This document shows, in pieces, positions 25,544 through 33,746 of a stretch of 64,000 nucleotides of DNA. Where the stretch lies: NCBI GenBank assembly GCA_937925645.1, contig CALAMB010000485.1, positions 10,484-74,483 of the forward strand. The letters are read 5' to 3'. The notes beneath the pieces are model-generated. The model saw nothing but the letters and a program-made list of their open reading frames with translations. It had not been told where the DNA came from and did not search any database. Numbering within the stretch: the first letter of the stretch is position 1; every line of letters begins with the position of its first letter. The position numbers and the translations under genes are program-made. This DNA comes from an uncultured Acidobacteriota bacterium. Lineage in GTDB: Bacteria; Acidobacteriota; JAAYUB01.

Positions 25544-26685
25544 CCCTGGGCATTCTCGGCCCGTTTCCGCCGTTCCGCGGGGGCATCGCCACGTTCAATG
25601 TCCACCTGTGGTTGGAACTGAACACGCGGTCGCGCTGCCTCGCTTGGAATTATCAGCGGCAATATCCGAAATCCATTTTCCCGGGACACACTCAATACGA
25701 CGAGAGCCGACACCCGTTCGACGTTCCAAGCGAACCTGTGTTTGATCCGTTCCGCCCCTGGCACTGGCCGAACGGTCTGAACGCCATCGGCCGGGCTAAA
25801 CCCCGTGCTCTGATCGTGGCCGTGTGGACGCCCCTGTTCGCGCCGTCTCTGGCCCTGTTTCTGAGCCGCCTGCGGCGACGCACCCGAATCCCGCTGGCTG
25901 CCGTCTGTCATAACGTGCAGCCCCACGAAGGCCTTCCGCTGGGCGGGTTTTTCCAGCGCCGGCTGCTCCGGACCATGGACACGGTGGTCGTCCACTGCCG
26001 GCGCGACCAGGAGGAGCTCACCGACGTCCTGCCCGGCAAATCCGTGATCTCCCTGTTTCATCCGCTATACGAGCAATTCCCCGGCCCTGCGGATCTCGAC
26101 CGAGCCGACGCCCGGACCCGGCTGGATCTTCCGGACACCACCCACCGACTGATCCTGTTCTTCGGCCTGATTCGCCCCTACAAGGGGCTGGATGTCCTGC
26201 TGGAAGCATTCCGGTTGCTGTCCGACACCGATCCGGACGTGCGCCTGATCGTATCAGGCGAATTCTACGAAAAGCCTGAGCGCTTTGAGCCGCTGCTCAG
26301 CGAGCTCGTTCGCAGCGGGCGGCTCATCCTCCGCGACCGGTTCATCCCCAACGAGGATGTCCATCTTTACTTCCGGGCGGCCGATCTGGTGGTCCTGCCC
26401 TACCGCCAGGCGACCCAGAGCGGAATCATCCCGCTGGCTTACCAGTACGGGCGCGGCGTCGTGAGCACCCGGGTTGGCGGTCTGGACGAAATGGTCGCGG
26501 ACGGGGAATCGGGTTTCCTCGTCCCGCCGGAAGATCCGGTCGCGCTGGCCGACGCCATCCGGCGATATTTCGCCCGGCAATCCGCCATCGAATCCCGCAT
26601 CCCCGGGTTCGCGGACCGGTTCCGCTGGCCCGCCTACGTCGACGCCCTGCTGGCGGCTCTCCCGTCCAACCCGGACGCCGACTGA
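25540..26685 (+). CDS. Family 4 glycosyltransferase
   Basis: 381 residues, GT-B fold. The N-terminal Rossmann start is LGILGPFPPFRGGIATF. The C-terminal donor-binding domain has LFFGLIRPYKGLDVLLEAF and the Glu-x7-Glu type nucleotide-sugar site around GLDEMVADGESGFLVPPEDP. The start is TTG, with a TTGA overlap with the family 2 enzyme, so both are translated together. Probably adds a sugar to a lipid-linked glycan or glycolipid; donor and acceptor unknown. A predicted promoter for the next gene begins right after this stop. Confidence 0.88.
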   Translation: MTLGILGPFPPFRGGIATFNVHLWLELNTRSRCLAWNYQRQYPKSIFPGHTQYDESRHPFDVPSEPVFDPFRPWHWPNGLNAIGRAKPRALIVAVWTPLFAPSLALFLSRLRRRTRIPLAAVCHNVQPHEGLPLGGFFQRRLLRTMDTVVVHCRRDQEELTDVLPGKSVISLFHPLYEQFPGPADLDRADARTRLDLPDTTHRLILFFGLIRPYKGLDVLLEAFRLLSDTDPDVRLIVSGEFYEKPERFEPLLSELVRSGRLILRDRFIPNEDVHLYFRAADLVVLPYRQATQSGIIPLAYQYGRGVVSTRVGGLDEMVADGESGFLVPPEDPVALADAIRRYFARQSAIESRIPGFADRFRWPAYVDALLAALPSNPDAD

Positions 26686-26693
26686 TCCACCGC

Positions 26694-26721
26694 TTGCAAT
26701 CTCCGATTCATCCGCTATAAT
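26694..26721 (+). promoter_or_regulatory. Probable promoter of the PHP phosphoesterase gene
   Basis: TTGCAA (26694-26699) and a perfect TATAAT (26716-26721) with 16-nt spacing. The predicted start is near 26728, about 24 nt before the ATG at 26752. The same TTGCAA-16-TATAAT combination occurs on the minus strand at 60113-60086. Confidence 0.68.
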
Positions 26722-26751
26722 GATGCGTTTCACTTGCCCAGGGCATGGAGC

Positions 26752-27657
26752 ATGAACGGCTATATCGACCTGCACCTGCACTCGACCTTTTCGGACGGCG
26801 CCCTGACGCCCGCCCAGTTGGTCCATCACGCGCTGGACGCCCATCTGCGGGCCATCGCCATCACGGACCACGACACGGTGGACGGCAACGCCGAAGCCCT
26901 GGCCGAGGGGCGGGAACGCGGGCTGGAAGTGATCCCCGGCGTGGAACTGTCCATCGCCTACTCCCAGGGCGAGCTGCATATTCTGGGCTATTACGTGGAT
27001 CATCTCGATCCGGCCCTGCACGAGGAGCTCTTGCGGCTGCGTGAATACCGGCGGCGACGCAATCCCCAGATCATTCGCAAGCTGGCCGATCTGGGCATCG
27101 AGCTGAACCTCGAAGCGATCCGGCAGAAGATCAACAACGGCAACGTGGGCCGCCCCCACATCGCCGCGGCCATGGTGGAAGCCGGACACGTCCGGTCGGT
27201 GAAGGAAGCGTTCAACCGCTACCTGCGCAAGGATGGGCCCGCCTATGTGCCCAAGGAGATGCTCTCCGCGCCCGACGGCATCCAACTGGTCCGGCGGTTC
27301 GGCGGCATTCCCGTGCTGGCTCATCCCCACACCCTGGAGATCCGCGATCCCGCCGAGCTGGACGATTTTGTAGGCCGTCTGAAAGCGGATGGACTGGGCG
27401 GCATCGAAGCGTACTATCTGTCGGACAGCCGCTGCCCGGTGGAGTTCTACCGGGAGATCGCCCAGCGCTTCGATCTCTGTCTCACCGGCGGAAGCGATTA
27501 TCACGGTCCCGTCAAGCCCGAAGTGGCCATTGGCACCGGCCGCGGCAAGACCCGCCTGCCCTACCATCTCGTGGAAGAACTCAAAGCGCGCCGGATCCCC
27601 TCCGCCGCCCCCGTGGCGACGGACGCCGGCGGATCATCCACCCGGTTCAATCGTTGA
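26752..27657 (+). CDS. PHP-domain phosphoesterase (RNase AM/YciV-like)
   Basis: 301 residues. All four PHP metal motifs are present: DLHLHSTFSDG (residues 5-15), ITDHDTVDG, PGVELS and the C-terminal GSDYHG. The inserted helical region with NNGNVGRPHIAAAMVEAG is typical of the YciV/TrpH group, which removes 5' nucleotides from 3',5'-bisphosphates and RNA ends. Cytoplasmic. The ATG at 26752 is used rather than 26734 because the family begins directly with the DLHxH strand. Its end overlaps convergent murB by 24 nt. The subfamily is well supported; exact substrate is inferred. Confidence 0.88.
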   Translation: MNGYIDLHLHSTFSDGALTPAQLVHHALDAHLRAIAITDHDTVDGNAEALAEGRERGLEVIPGVELSIAYSQGELHILGYYVDHLDPALHEELLRLREYRRRRNPQIIRKLADLGIELNLEAIRQKINNGNVGRPHIAAAMVEAGHVRSVKEAFNRYLRKDGPAYVPKEMLSAPDGIQLVRRFGGIPVLAHPHTLEIRDPAELDDFVGRLKADGLGGIEAYYLSDSRCPVEFYREIAQRFDLCLTGGSDYHGPVKPEVAIGTGRGKTRLPYHLVEELKARRIPSAAPVATDAGGSSTRFNR

Positions 27658-28563
27658 AGCGTCTCCCCACCGCCCAAGCAATTGGATTTCCCGCTCCAGG
27701 TTGAGCCCCGTCCGGTCCCGGACCGTCCGCTCCACAACCCGGATCAGCTCCAGCACTTCGCGGGCAGAGGCCGCGCCACGGTTGACGATGAAATTGGCGT
27801 GGCGCGCGAACACCTCGGCATCGCCTATCCGCGCGCCTTTGAGGCCGCAGGACTCGATGATCTTCCCGGACGGCGTGCCGGTCCGGTAATCATTCTTGAA
27901 GACGCAGCCCGCGTTGGGCAGCAGGAACTGGCCCATCGCCTCCCGCCGGCGGCGAAAGTCGGACATCTGCTCGCGGATGCGGACTGGATCGATCCCGGCT
28001 TCCAGCCGGAGATCCACGTCGGCCACCCACTCCCCACCCGCCTGGAAGCGGGACCGTTTGTAGGCGAATTCGCACGCGGCCGCTTCGAACACCGTTTCAC
28101 TGCCGGCCCGGTCCACCCCGCGCACGCGGCGGATGACATCCCCGATGGATCGCTCGTAGCAGCGGGCGTTCATGAACACGGCGCCCCCGAGCGACCCCGG
28201 CATCCCACTGAAATTCTGCAGCCCGGCCAACCCCCGCCCGGCGCAAAAATCGCACAGGTCGTCCATCGCGATGCCGGCTTCCGCCCGGACACTTGCGCCG
28301 TCGGCTTCCACCCGGCGCATGCCCGTGGTCAGAATCACCACGCCGGCGACACCGGCATCCGCCACCAGCACGTTGGATCCGCCCCCAAGGACCGTCAGCG
28401 GGAGCCCCCGGCTGATGGTCCAGCGGATGGCGGCCGCAAAATCGCGGGCGTTACCCGGCAGCAGCAGCCAGTCGGCCGGACCGCCGATCTTGAATGTCGT
28501 ATAGGGCGCCAGCGGCTCATGCCGCCGGTATGGGACCGGACTGTCCGACCATGGTTCGCTCAT
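27634..28563 (-). CDS. murB: UDP-N-acetylenolpyruvoylglucosamine reductase
   Basis: FAD-dependent reduction of enolpyruvyl-UDP-GlcNAc to UDP-MurNAc, the second committed step of peptidoglycan precursor synthesis. 309 residues. The opening is APYTTFKIGGPADWL; FAD-site motifs are VLGGGSNVLVAD and GMPGSLGGAVFMNA; the type I CEFAYKRSRF loop is present. The C-terminal domain has GCVFKND where most family members read GSxFKNP, so the proton-donor Ser (Ser229 in E. coli) appears as Cys. The rest of the motif (GLKGARIGDAEVFARHANF) is intact. ATG 28563 has GGGAGG about 7 nt upstream. Located alone, outside a cell-division cluster. Confidence 0.94.
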   Translation of the reverse strand: MSEPWSDSPVPYRRHEPLAPYTTFKIGGPADWLLLPGNARDFAAAIRWTISRGLPLTVLGGGSNVLVADAGVAGVVILTTGMRRVEADGASVRAEAGIAMDDLCDFCAGRGLAGLQNFSGMPGSLGGAVFMNARCYERSIGDVIRRVRGVDRAGSETVFEAAACEFAYKRSRFQAGGEWVADVDLRLEAGIDPVRIREQMSDFRRRREAMGQFLLPNAGCVFKNDYRTGTPSGKIIESCGLKGARIGDAEVFARHANFIVNRGAASAREVLELIRVVERTVRDRTGLNLEREIQLLGRWGDASTIEPGG

Positions 28564-28628
28564 GCCGCGCCTCCCGAGCGGCCATCTTATCACCTCCCGC
28601 GCCGCGGGGGAAGGGCGCGCGGCTGTGC

Positions 28629-28634
28629 TATAAT
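28629..28634 (+). promoter_or_regulatory. Isolated -10 element upstream of the M16 peptidase gene
   Basis: A perfect TATAAT preceded by TGTGC (TG-n-TATAAT-like) lies 35 nt before the ATG at 28670. I see no -35 box at 16-18 nt, so this would be an extended -10 promoter at best. Confidence 0.4.
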
Positions 28635-28669
28635 GCCGCTTTTCACGCCGACCCGGCAAGGAGTTCCAC

Positions 28670-31327
28670 ATGCCGCCAGTGCACCGACGCCAGCTCCCCA
28701 ACGGGCTCACCGCCCTGGTGATCGAAGACCACCGCCTGCCCATCGTCTGCAGCACCATCTGGTACCGCGTCGGCACCCGGGACGAACCCAAGAGCCAGAC
28801 GGGCATCGCCCATTTTCTGGAACACATGATGTTCAAGGGAACCCGTCGCTTTCCCAAGGGCCGCATCGACGCCATCAGCCTCCGGCGGGGCGGCAACAAC
28901 AATGCCTTCACTTCATATGACTGCACCGGCTACTACTTCACCTTCGCCGCGGACCGCTGGGACGTGGCCCTGGACATCGAGGCCGACCGGATGCAGCACC
29001 TGAATCTGAATCCGGCCGAATTTGAGGCGGAGCGGCAGGTCGTACTCGAGGAACTCACCATGGGCGATGACCATCCCTGGGAATTCCTGCGACGCAACGT
29101 CCGGGCGCTGGCGTACTCGCGGCATCCGTACCGCCACCCGATCATCGGCTGGCCCGAAGACGTGGCGGCGCTGACGGTGGATCAGATGCGGGCCTTTCAC
29201 CAGCGGCACTACCAGCCGGGAAACGCCGTTCTGGTCGTGGCCGGCGACCTGAAGCCCGCCGACACCTTCCGGCGCATTGAGGACCGGTTTGGTCCGATTC
29301 CCGGCCGCCCGGCGCCGCCGGCCGTCATTCCCCCGGACGGACCGCCCGACGGACGGATCCGCTTCGCGGCCACGCGGCCGGCCCACGTGAGCCGGCTGTT
29401 CATCGCGTTCCACGCCCCGTCCGTCCATCATCGCGGGACATACGCCGCCCATCTGCTGGCCTACATACTCGGGGAAGGCAAAACCAGCCGTCTGTACCGC
29501 CGGCTGGTGGAAAGCGACCGGACGGCCACCTCAGCCGCCATTCATTTCGAGGACATGCTGGATCCGGCGCTGCTCGGTGTGGCGGTCCAGCTCAAGTCCG
29601 GCGTCGCCCCCGCCGGCGTGGAGGCGGCCGTATTCGAGGAGATCGACCGCCTGCACCGCGAGGGCGTCACACCGGTGGAACTGGCCCGCGCGCGCCGCCA
29701 GCTCACCGCCGATACCGTCTTCGACCAGGAGGATGTTTCCAGCCTGGCGATCAACTACGGCATGTACGAATGCATCATCGGCTATCGGCACTACGAGCAA
29801 TTTCTTGAACGGGCCCGCCGGGTGACAGCGGCCGACATCCAGGCCGCCGCCCGTCAGATCCTGAACCCCGCGGCCTGTGTCATCGGCTGCCTGGAGGAAT
29901 CTCCGGGCGCTTCGATCACCACCCGGACAGAATCGTCTATTGAGCCGCTGGACCTGTCCGACCTGCGGCAGGGCTATCGGCGCGCCGCCGCGCCGCCCGT
30001 GGTCCGTGGGGCCGCCGGCTGGAGCGGCGGCGGGCCGGCCGTCCGGCTGCCCGTTATCGCCCGCCAGCTGGCCAACGGCTTGACTGTGCTGATCTGCCCG
30101 CTTCATCACATTCCGGCGGTCCTGTTGGGCGGCGTCGTCCAGGTGGGAAGTCGGGAGGACAATCCCGGCGCCGAGGGGCTGGCCCATTTCGTCGCCGGGA
30201 TGCTGGACGAAGGAACGCCGACACGCGATTACCGCTATATCGCCGAGCTGGTGGACGGACTCGGAGGAACCCTCGAGACGTTCAGCAACCGGGAGTCGTC
30301 CGGGTTGATCCTGAAACTGCTCAAAACGGACTTCACCACCGGTTTGGATTTGCTGGCCGAACTGCTCAACGAGTCCCACTTTCCCCCGGACCGCCTGGAA
30401 CTGACCCGCTCGCAACTGCTGACCCACGTCGCCGCCCTGGACGACCGCCCCGACTACGTCGGCTCGCGGGAGTTCAACCGTCAGGTGTTTGCCGGCACGG
30501 CCCTGGCCCACCCCGTCCACGGGACGCCGGACACCATCCGGAGCTTCACCCGAGCGCAACTCCGCCGATTCCATCGCCGGCACTACGCCCCGGCGAACAC
30601 CATCATCCTCATCGCCGGAGATGTCGATCCCGCCCGCGCGCTGCGTGAAGTGAAGGCCCACTGGCACCAGCGCCCCGCCGGGCTCCGGCGGCCGCGTCCG
30701 CCCCTTCAACTGGCCCGCCAGACCCGGCGCCTCGAGCGGACGGTCACCGTCGCCGACAAAGAGCAACTGCACATCTTCCTCGGGCACCTAGGCATTGCCC
30801 GTTCCTGTCCGGAGTTCTATCCGCTGCTGCTGCTGGACATCATCCTCGGCGGCGGTCCCGGCTTCACCTCGCGCATCCCCCGCAAGCTGCGCGATGAGAT
30901 GGGGCTGGCCTACACCACCTATGCCACCATTACCGCCACCGCCGGCATCGACCCGGGGCGGTTCCTCGCCTATATCGCCACGTCACCCCGGCACCGCAAC
31001 GCGGCCGTGCGCGGCATCCTGGACGAGATCCGGGCCGTCCGGGAGCGGCGGGTGAGCCGGACCGAACTGCAGGCGGCCAAGGACTACCTGACCGGCAGCT
31101 TCGTGTTCAATTTCGAAAACATGGGATTGATCGTCAACTACATGCTCACCGCATGGATCCACGGGCTCGGCTTCGACTACTCCGAGCGATTCCCCGCGCT
31201 CATCGAAACGGTGACAGCCGCCGACATCCAGGCCGCCGCTCGGACGCATCTGGATCCGGAACACGTGACGATCGTGGAGGTCAGGCCGAAGTCGCGGACA
31301 GGTAACCCCCGGGTACGAGGTAATTGA
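28670..31327 (+). CDS. Tandem M16 (pitrilysin-like) zinc metallopeptidase
   Basis: 885 residues made of two M16 halves. The first half carries the inverted zinc motif H48-F-L-E51-H52 (HFLEHMMFKGT) and the distal Glu pair in VVLEEL (residues 127-128). The second half, from about residue 465, has lost the motif (HFVAGMLDEGT) but keeps the family fold, including an R/Y-rich GLAYTTYATI segment. This is the usual active/inactive pairing of M16 enzymes. Unlike many bacterial homologues, the protein starts directly with the peptidase fold (HRRQLPNGLTALVIED) and has no signal peptide. AAGGAG sits 8 nt before the ATG. Its last 47 nt overlap convergent hldD. Confidence 0.92.
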   Translation: MPPVHRRQLPNGLTALVIEDHRLPIVCSTIWYRVGTRDEPKSQTGIAHFLEHMMFKGTRRFPKGRIDAISLRRGGNNNAFTSYDCTGYYFTFAADRWDVALDIEADRMQHLNLNPAEFEAERQVVLEELTMGDDHPWEFLRRNVRALAYSRHPYRHPIIGWPEDVAALTVDQMRAFHQRHYQPGNAVLVVAGDLKPADTFRRIEDRFGPIPGRPAPPAVIPPDGPPDGRIRFAATRPAHVSRLFIAFHAPSVHHRGTYAAHLLAYILGEGKTSRLYRRLVESDRTATSAAIHFEDMLDPALLGVAVQLKSGVAPAGVEAAVFEEIDRLHREGVTPVELARARRQLTADTVFDQEDVSSLAINYGMYECIIGYRHYEQFLERARRVTAADIQAAARQILNPAACVIGCLEESPGASITTRTESSIEPLDLSDLRQGYRRAAAPPVVRGAAGWSGGGPAVRLPVIARQLANGLTVLICPLHHIPAVLLGGVVQVGSREDNPGAEGLAHFVAGMLDEGTPTRDYRYIAELVDGLGGTLETFSNRESSGLILKLLKTDFTTGLDLLAELLNESHFPPDRLELTRSQLLTHVAALDDRPDYVGSREFNRQVFAGTALAHPVHGTPDTIRSFTRAQLRRFHRRHYAPANTIILIAGDVDPARALREVKAHWHQRPAGLRRPRPPLQLARQTRRLERTVTVADKEQLHIFLGHLGIARSCPEFYPLLLLDIILGGGPGFTSRIPRKLRDEMGLAYTTYATITATAGIDPGRFLAYIATSPRHRNAAVRGILDEIRAVRERRVSRTELQAAKDYLTGSFVFNFENMGLIVNYMLTAWIHGLGFDYSERFPALIETVTAADIQAAARTHLDPEHVTIVEVRPKSRTGNPRVRGN

Positions 31328-32264
31328 CCACATAATCCCGAACGGCTTCTTCGAGGGTTGTGCCGGTTTCCTGCCAACCGGTCTGACGCAGGCGGGAAAG
31401 GTCCGCCTGGGTGAAGTACTGATAGCGGTCGCGCAGCGCTTCGGGCATGTCGACGTACTCAATCCGCGGCGGGCGGTTCAGCGCCGCGAAGATGGCCCGC
31501 GCCAGGTCGTTCCAGGAGCGGGCCGCGCCGCTCCCCACGTTCAGGATGCCCCTCACATCGGAACGATCAAGGCAGAACAGGGTCATAGCAACCGCGTCTT
31601 TCAGGTAGATGAAATCCCGCTGTTGCTCGCCGTCGGCGCAGTCCGGCCGATAGGAGCGAAACAGCCGGATCACCCCCTCGGCGCGGATCTGCTCGAAGGC
31701 CTTCAGCACGACGCTCCGCATTTCTCCCTTGTGGTATTCGTTGGGGCCGAAAACGTTGAAGTACTTCAAACCGGTGATCGTCTTCAGCAGGCCCGCCCGC
31801 CACGCCCACAAGTCGAACAGGTGCTTGGAGTAGCCGTACATGTTGAGCGGTTCCAGCTCGGGCAGCGATTCCTCCCGGTCGGCGTACCCCCTGGAGCCGT
31901 CGCCGTAAGTGGCCGCGCTGGAAGCGTAGATGAACCGGATGCCCCGCTCCACGGCGAAGGCGGCCAAGTGCTTGGTATACTCAAAGTTGTTGCGGACGAG
32001 GTAGCCGGCGTCGCGTTCCGTCGTGTCGGAACAGGCGCCCAGGTGGATGATCGCCCGGGTTCCCGCCGGGACCTGTCCGTTCCGGAGTTGCTCCAGGAAG
32101 GCGTCCTTCTCCTGATAGTCGGCGAAGCGCAGTCCGCGCAGGTTCTGCCAGCGGTGGTCGGTACCGAGACTGTCCACCGCCAGGATCCGCTCCTCCCCGC
32201 GCCGGTTGAGGGCCCAGATGACGCCACTGCCGATCATTCCCGCCGCGCCGGTCACTACGATCAT
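31281..32264 (-). CDS. hldD: ADP-L-glycero-D-manno-heptose-6-epimerase
   Basis: Last step of ADP-heptose synthesis for inner-core LPS. 327 residues of the short-chain dehydrogenase type: N-terminal NADP site TGAAGMIGSGVIWALN, active-site ASSAATYG and Y-x3-K in MYGYSKHLFD, then the HldD-specific FNVFGPNEYHKGEMRSV. ATG 32264 has GGAGG 6 nt upstream and starts right at the Rossmann strand. The open frame upstream is not used. It implies heptose-containing LPS and fits with waaA and lpxK 10 kb away. Confidence 0.94.
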   Translation of the reverse strand: MIVVTGAAGMIGSGVIWALNRRGEERILAVDSLGTDHRWQNLRGLRFADYQEKDAFLEQLRNGQVPAGTRAIIHLGACSDTTERDAGYLVRNNFEYTKHLAAFAVERGIRFIYASSAATYGDGSRGYADREESLPELEPLNMYGYSKHLFDLWAWRAGLLKTITGLKYFNVFGPNEYHKGEMRSVVLKAFEQIRAEGVIRLFRSYRPDCADGEQQRDFIYLKDAVAMTLFCLDRSDVRGILNVGSGAARSWNDLARAIFAALNRPPRIEYVDMPEALRDRYQYFTQADLSRLRQTGWQETGTTLEEAVRDYVVNYLVPGGYLSATSA

Positions 32265-32363
32265 CGCCGCCTCCGCTACCGGGTTGCCGACTCCCGCCAT
32301 CTTACCCCATTTCCCGGTCCGTGCCAACCGGCCACGGCGTGCGGGCCATGGCCACTTTCCAGC

Positions 32364-32391
32364 TTGCATCCGCAGCAGTCTGTGTTAATAT
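32364..32391 (+). promoter_or_regulatory. Possible promoter of the HARE-HTH gene
   Basis: TTGCAT (32364-32369) and TAATAT (32386-32391), 16 nt apart, about 40 nt before the ATG at 32432. The -35 resembles the TTGCAA boxes seen elsewhere in the window. Confidence 0.45.
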
Positions 32392-32431
32392 TGGCGGCTT
32401 ACAGACTGGTTTGCAAGGGAGAAGACGGAGG

Positions 32432-33313
32432 ATGAACTACCTCGAAGCCGCCCTGAAGATCCTGGAGGAGGTTGGCCGCCCCCTCAGTTCGCAGCAGATC
32501 ACGATGACGGCCCTGGAACGCGACTGGATCGAGCCGCAGGGGCCCGAGCCCTCCTCGATCATGAACGTGCTGATCATGCAGGACCTGAAATCCCGCGGCG
32601 TGCGTTCCGACTTTTCCCGGGTGAGCCCCGGCACCTATACTCTGCGCAAGCTGGTGTACAAAAATGCGCCCGAAGCGGAGGATCCGCCCCCGCCGCGGTC
32701 CGCGTCCGCGCACGCCGACAGGCCCCGTCACGCCCCCCGCGCCGAAAAACAGCGATCGGACGGGCACCGGTCCCAATCCAACCGTCCCACGTCCGGCAAC
32801 CGCGAGATGGTGAACCGACCCCAGCGGCATCACGGCGGGCAGTCCCGCCCTCACCAGAACATGAAGCGTTCCGAACCGGTCCGCACCGCCGGCGGACCGG
32901 CCGTGGACCGAAAAGAACTGTGGGAACTCATGGAGGCGTTGGGCACGGTCATGGGATACAAGGTGCTGCCCGTGCGCCTGGCGGACAAGACGACCAACTG
33001 CATGGGCTGGCATATCGGCGGCAATCCGGAGTTGGTCTACATTCTCTGGGTGGTCGAAGGCACCGACATGAACCAGGGGATCCAGGAGTTGATCGGCCTG
33101 AACTATCACAAGGTGCTGATCATGGCCGACGACGACAACCTGGCGGCCGCCCAGCAATTCATCGAAGCGCACGGCGACCGAGACAAAATCGGCCTCGTGT
33201 CCCTCCAGTTGCTGCGCGACCAGGCCCGCTCGGGAATCCAGTACATGGAATTTTACAATTCGCTGTGCGATTGCCGGCCGCTGATCGACCGGAAGACCCC
33301 CCTCGTTTCCTGA
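32432..33313 (+). CDS. HARE-HTH domain protein with unknown C-terminal domain
   Basis: 293 residues in three parts. Residues 1-72 look like a HARE-HTH winged helix (YLEAALKILEEVGRPLSSQQ, LIMQDLKSRGVRSDFSRVSP, GTYTLR), a domain found in RNA polymerase delta and in some restriction enzymes. Residues 73-155 are a basic, low-complexity linker rich in Arg, His, Ser and Pro. Residues 156-293 form an alpha/beta domain (LWELMEALGTVMGYKVLPV, PELVYILWVVEGTDMNQGI, YHKVLIMADDDNLAAAQQF) that I cannot assign. Its layout hints at a nuclease-like fold, but no D-ExK motif is complete. Probably DNA- or chromatin-related; stands alone under its own promoter. Confidence 0.7.
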   Translation: MNYLEAALKILEEVGRPLSSQQITMTALERDWIEPQGPEPSSIMNVLIMQDLKSRGVRSDFSRVSPGTYTLRKLVYKNAPEAEDPPPPRSASAHADRPRHAPRAEKQRSDGHRSQSNRPTSGNREMVNRPQRHHGGQSRPHQNMKRSEPVRTAGGPAVDRKELWELMEALGTVMGYKVLPVRLADKTTNCMGWHIGGNPELVYILWVVEGTDMNQGIQELIGLNYHKVLIMADDDNLAAAQQFIEAHGDRDKIGLVSLQLLRDQARSGIQYMEFYNSLCDCRPLIDRKTPLVS

Positions 33314-33316
33314 GCG

Positions 33317-33718
33317 TCACCGCGTTCCAGTCTGTCCGTCTCGAGCCGGGCGCCGGCGCTCCCGCCACACCAGCCAGAACGCCTCGGCCGCCGAGTATGC
33401 GTACACCACCCCAAACGCCAGGCAGGCCACCAGGAACCGCACCCGGTTCTGCTCCATGACCTGACGGGTGATCGCCAGGGACAGGTTCCACATCCCCGGC
33501 AGGTCCAGCGGTGGCTCCGCCGGCACCAACGCCAGAATATCCAGATAAGCCAGCAGAATGAACGCTGCGATGACTCCGGTCGCCAGCCCCCCCTGAATGA
33601 ATCCGGCCAGCCGGCGGCCCAGGCGCCATTGCCCCAGCCCCGGGCACACCAGCAACGAGAGCAACACCGGGGTCCATGGCCAGCGCGTGCCGGACGGGGA
33701 TGTTTCCGATGGTGTCAT
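33317..33718 (-). CDS. Small membrane protein of unknown function
   Basis: 133 residues with three likely membrane helices (about 16-36, 43-64 and 93-116). The segment VCPGLGQWRLGRRLAGFIQG resembles the PGxGqxYnGr hairpin of TM2-like and related small membrane proteins. Convergent with the HARE-HTH gene, 3 nt from its stop. A GAGGGG-type purine run precedes the ATG. No function suggested by neighbours. Confidence 0.6.
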   Translation of the reverse strand: MTPSETSPSGTRWPWTPVLLSLLVCPGLGQWRLGRRLAGFIQGGLATGVIAAFILLAYLDILALVPAEPPLDLPGMWNLSLAITRQVMEQNRVRFLVACLAFGVVYAYSAAEAFWLVWRERRRPARDGQTGTR

Positions 33719-33746
33719 GGGTACCCCTCCCGCAGACTATCCGGCC

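Noticed and set aside
28665-31327. Second active site in the C-terminal half of the M16 peptidase
   Set aside because: The equivalent of HxxEH reads HFVAG, lacking the catalytic Glu and second His.
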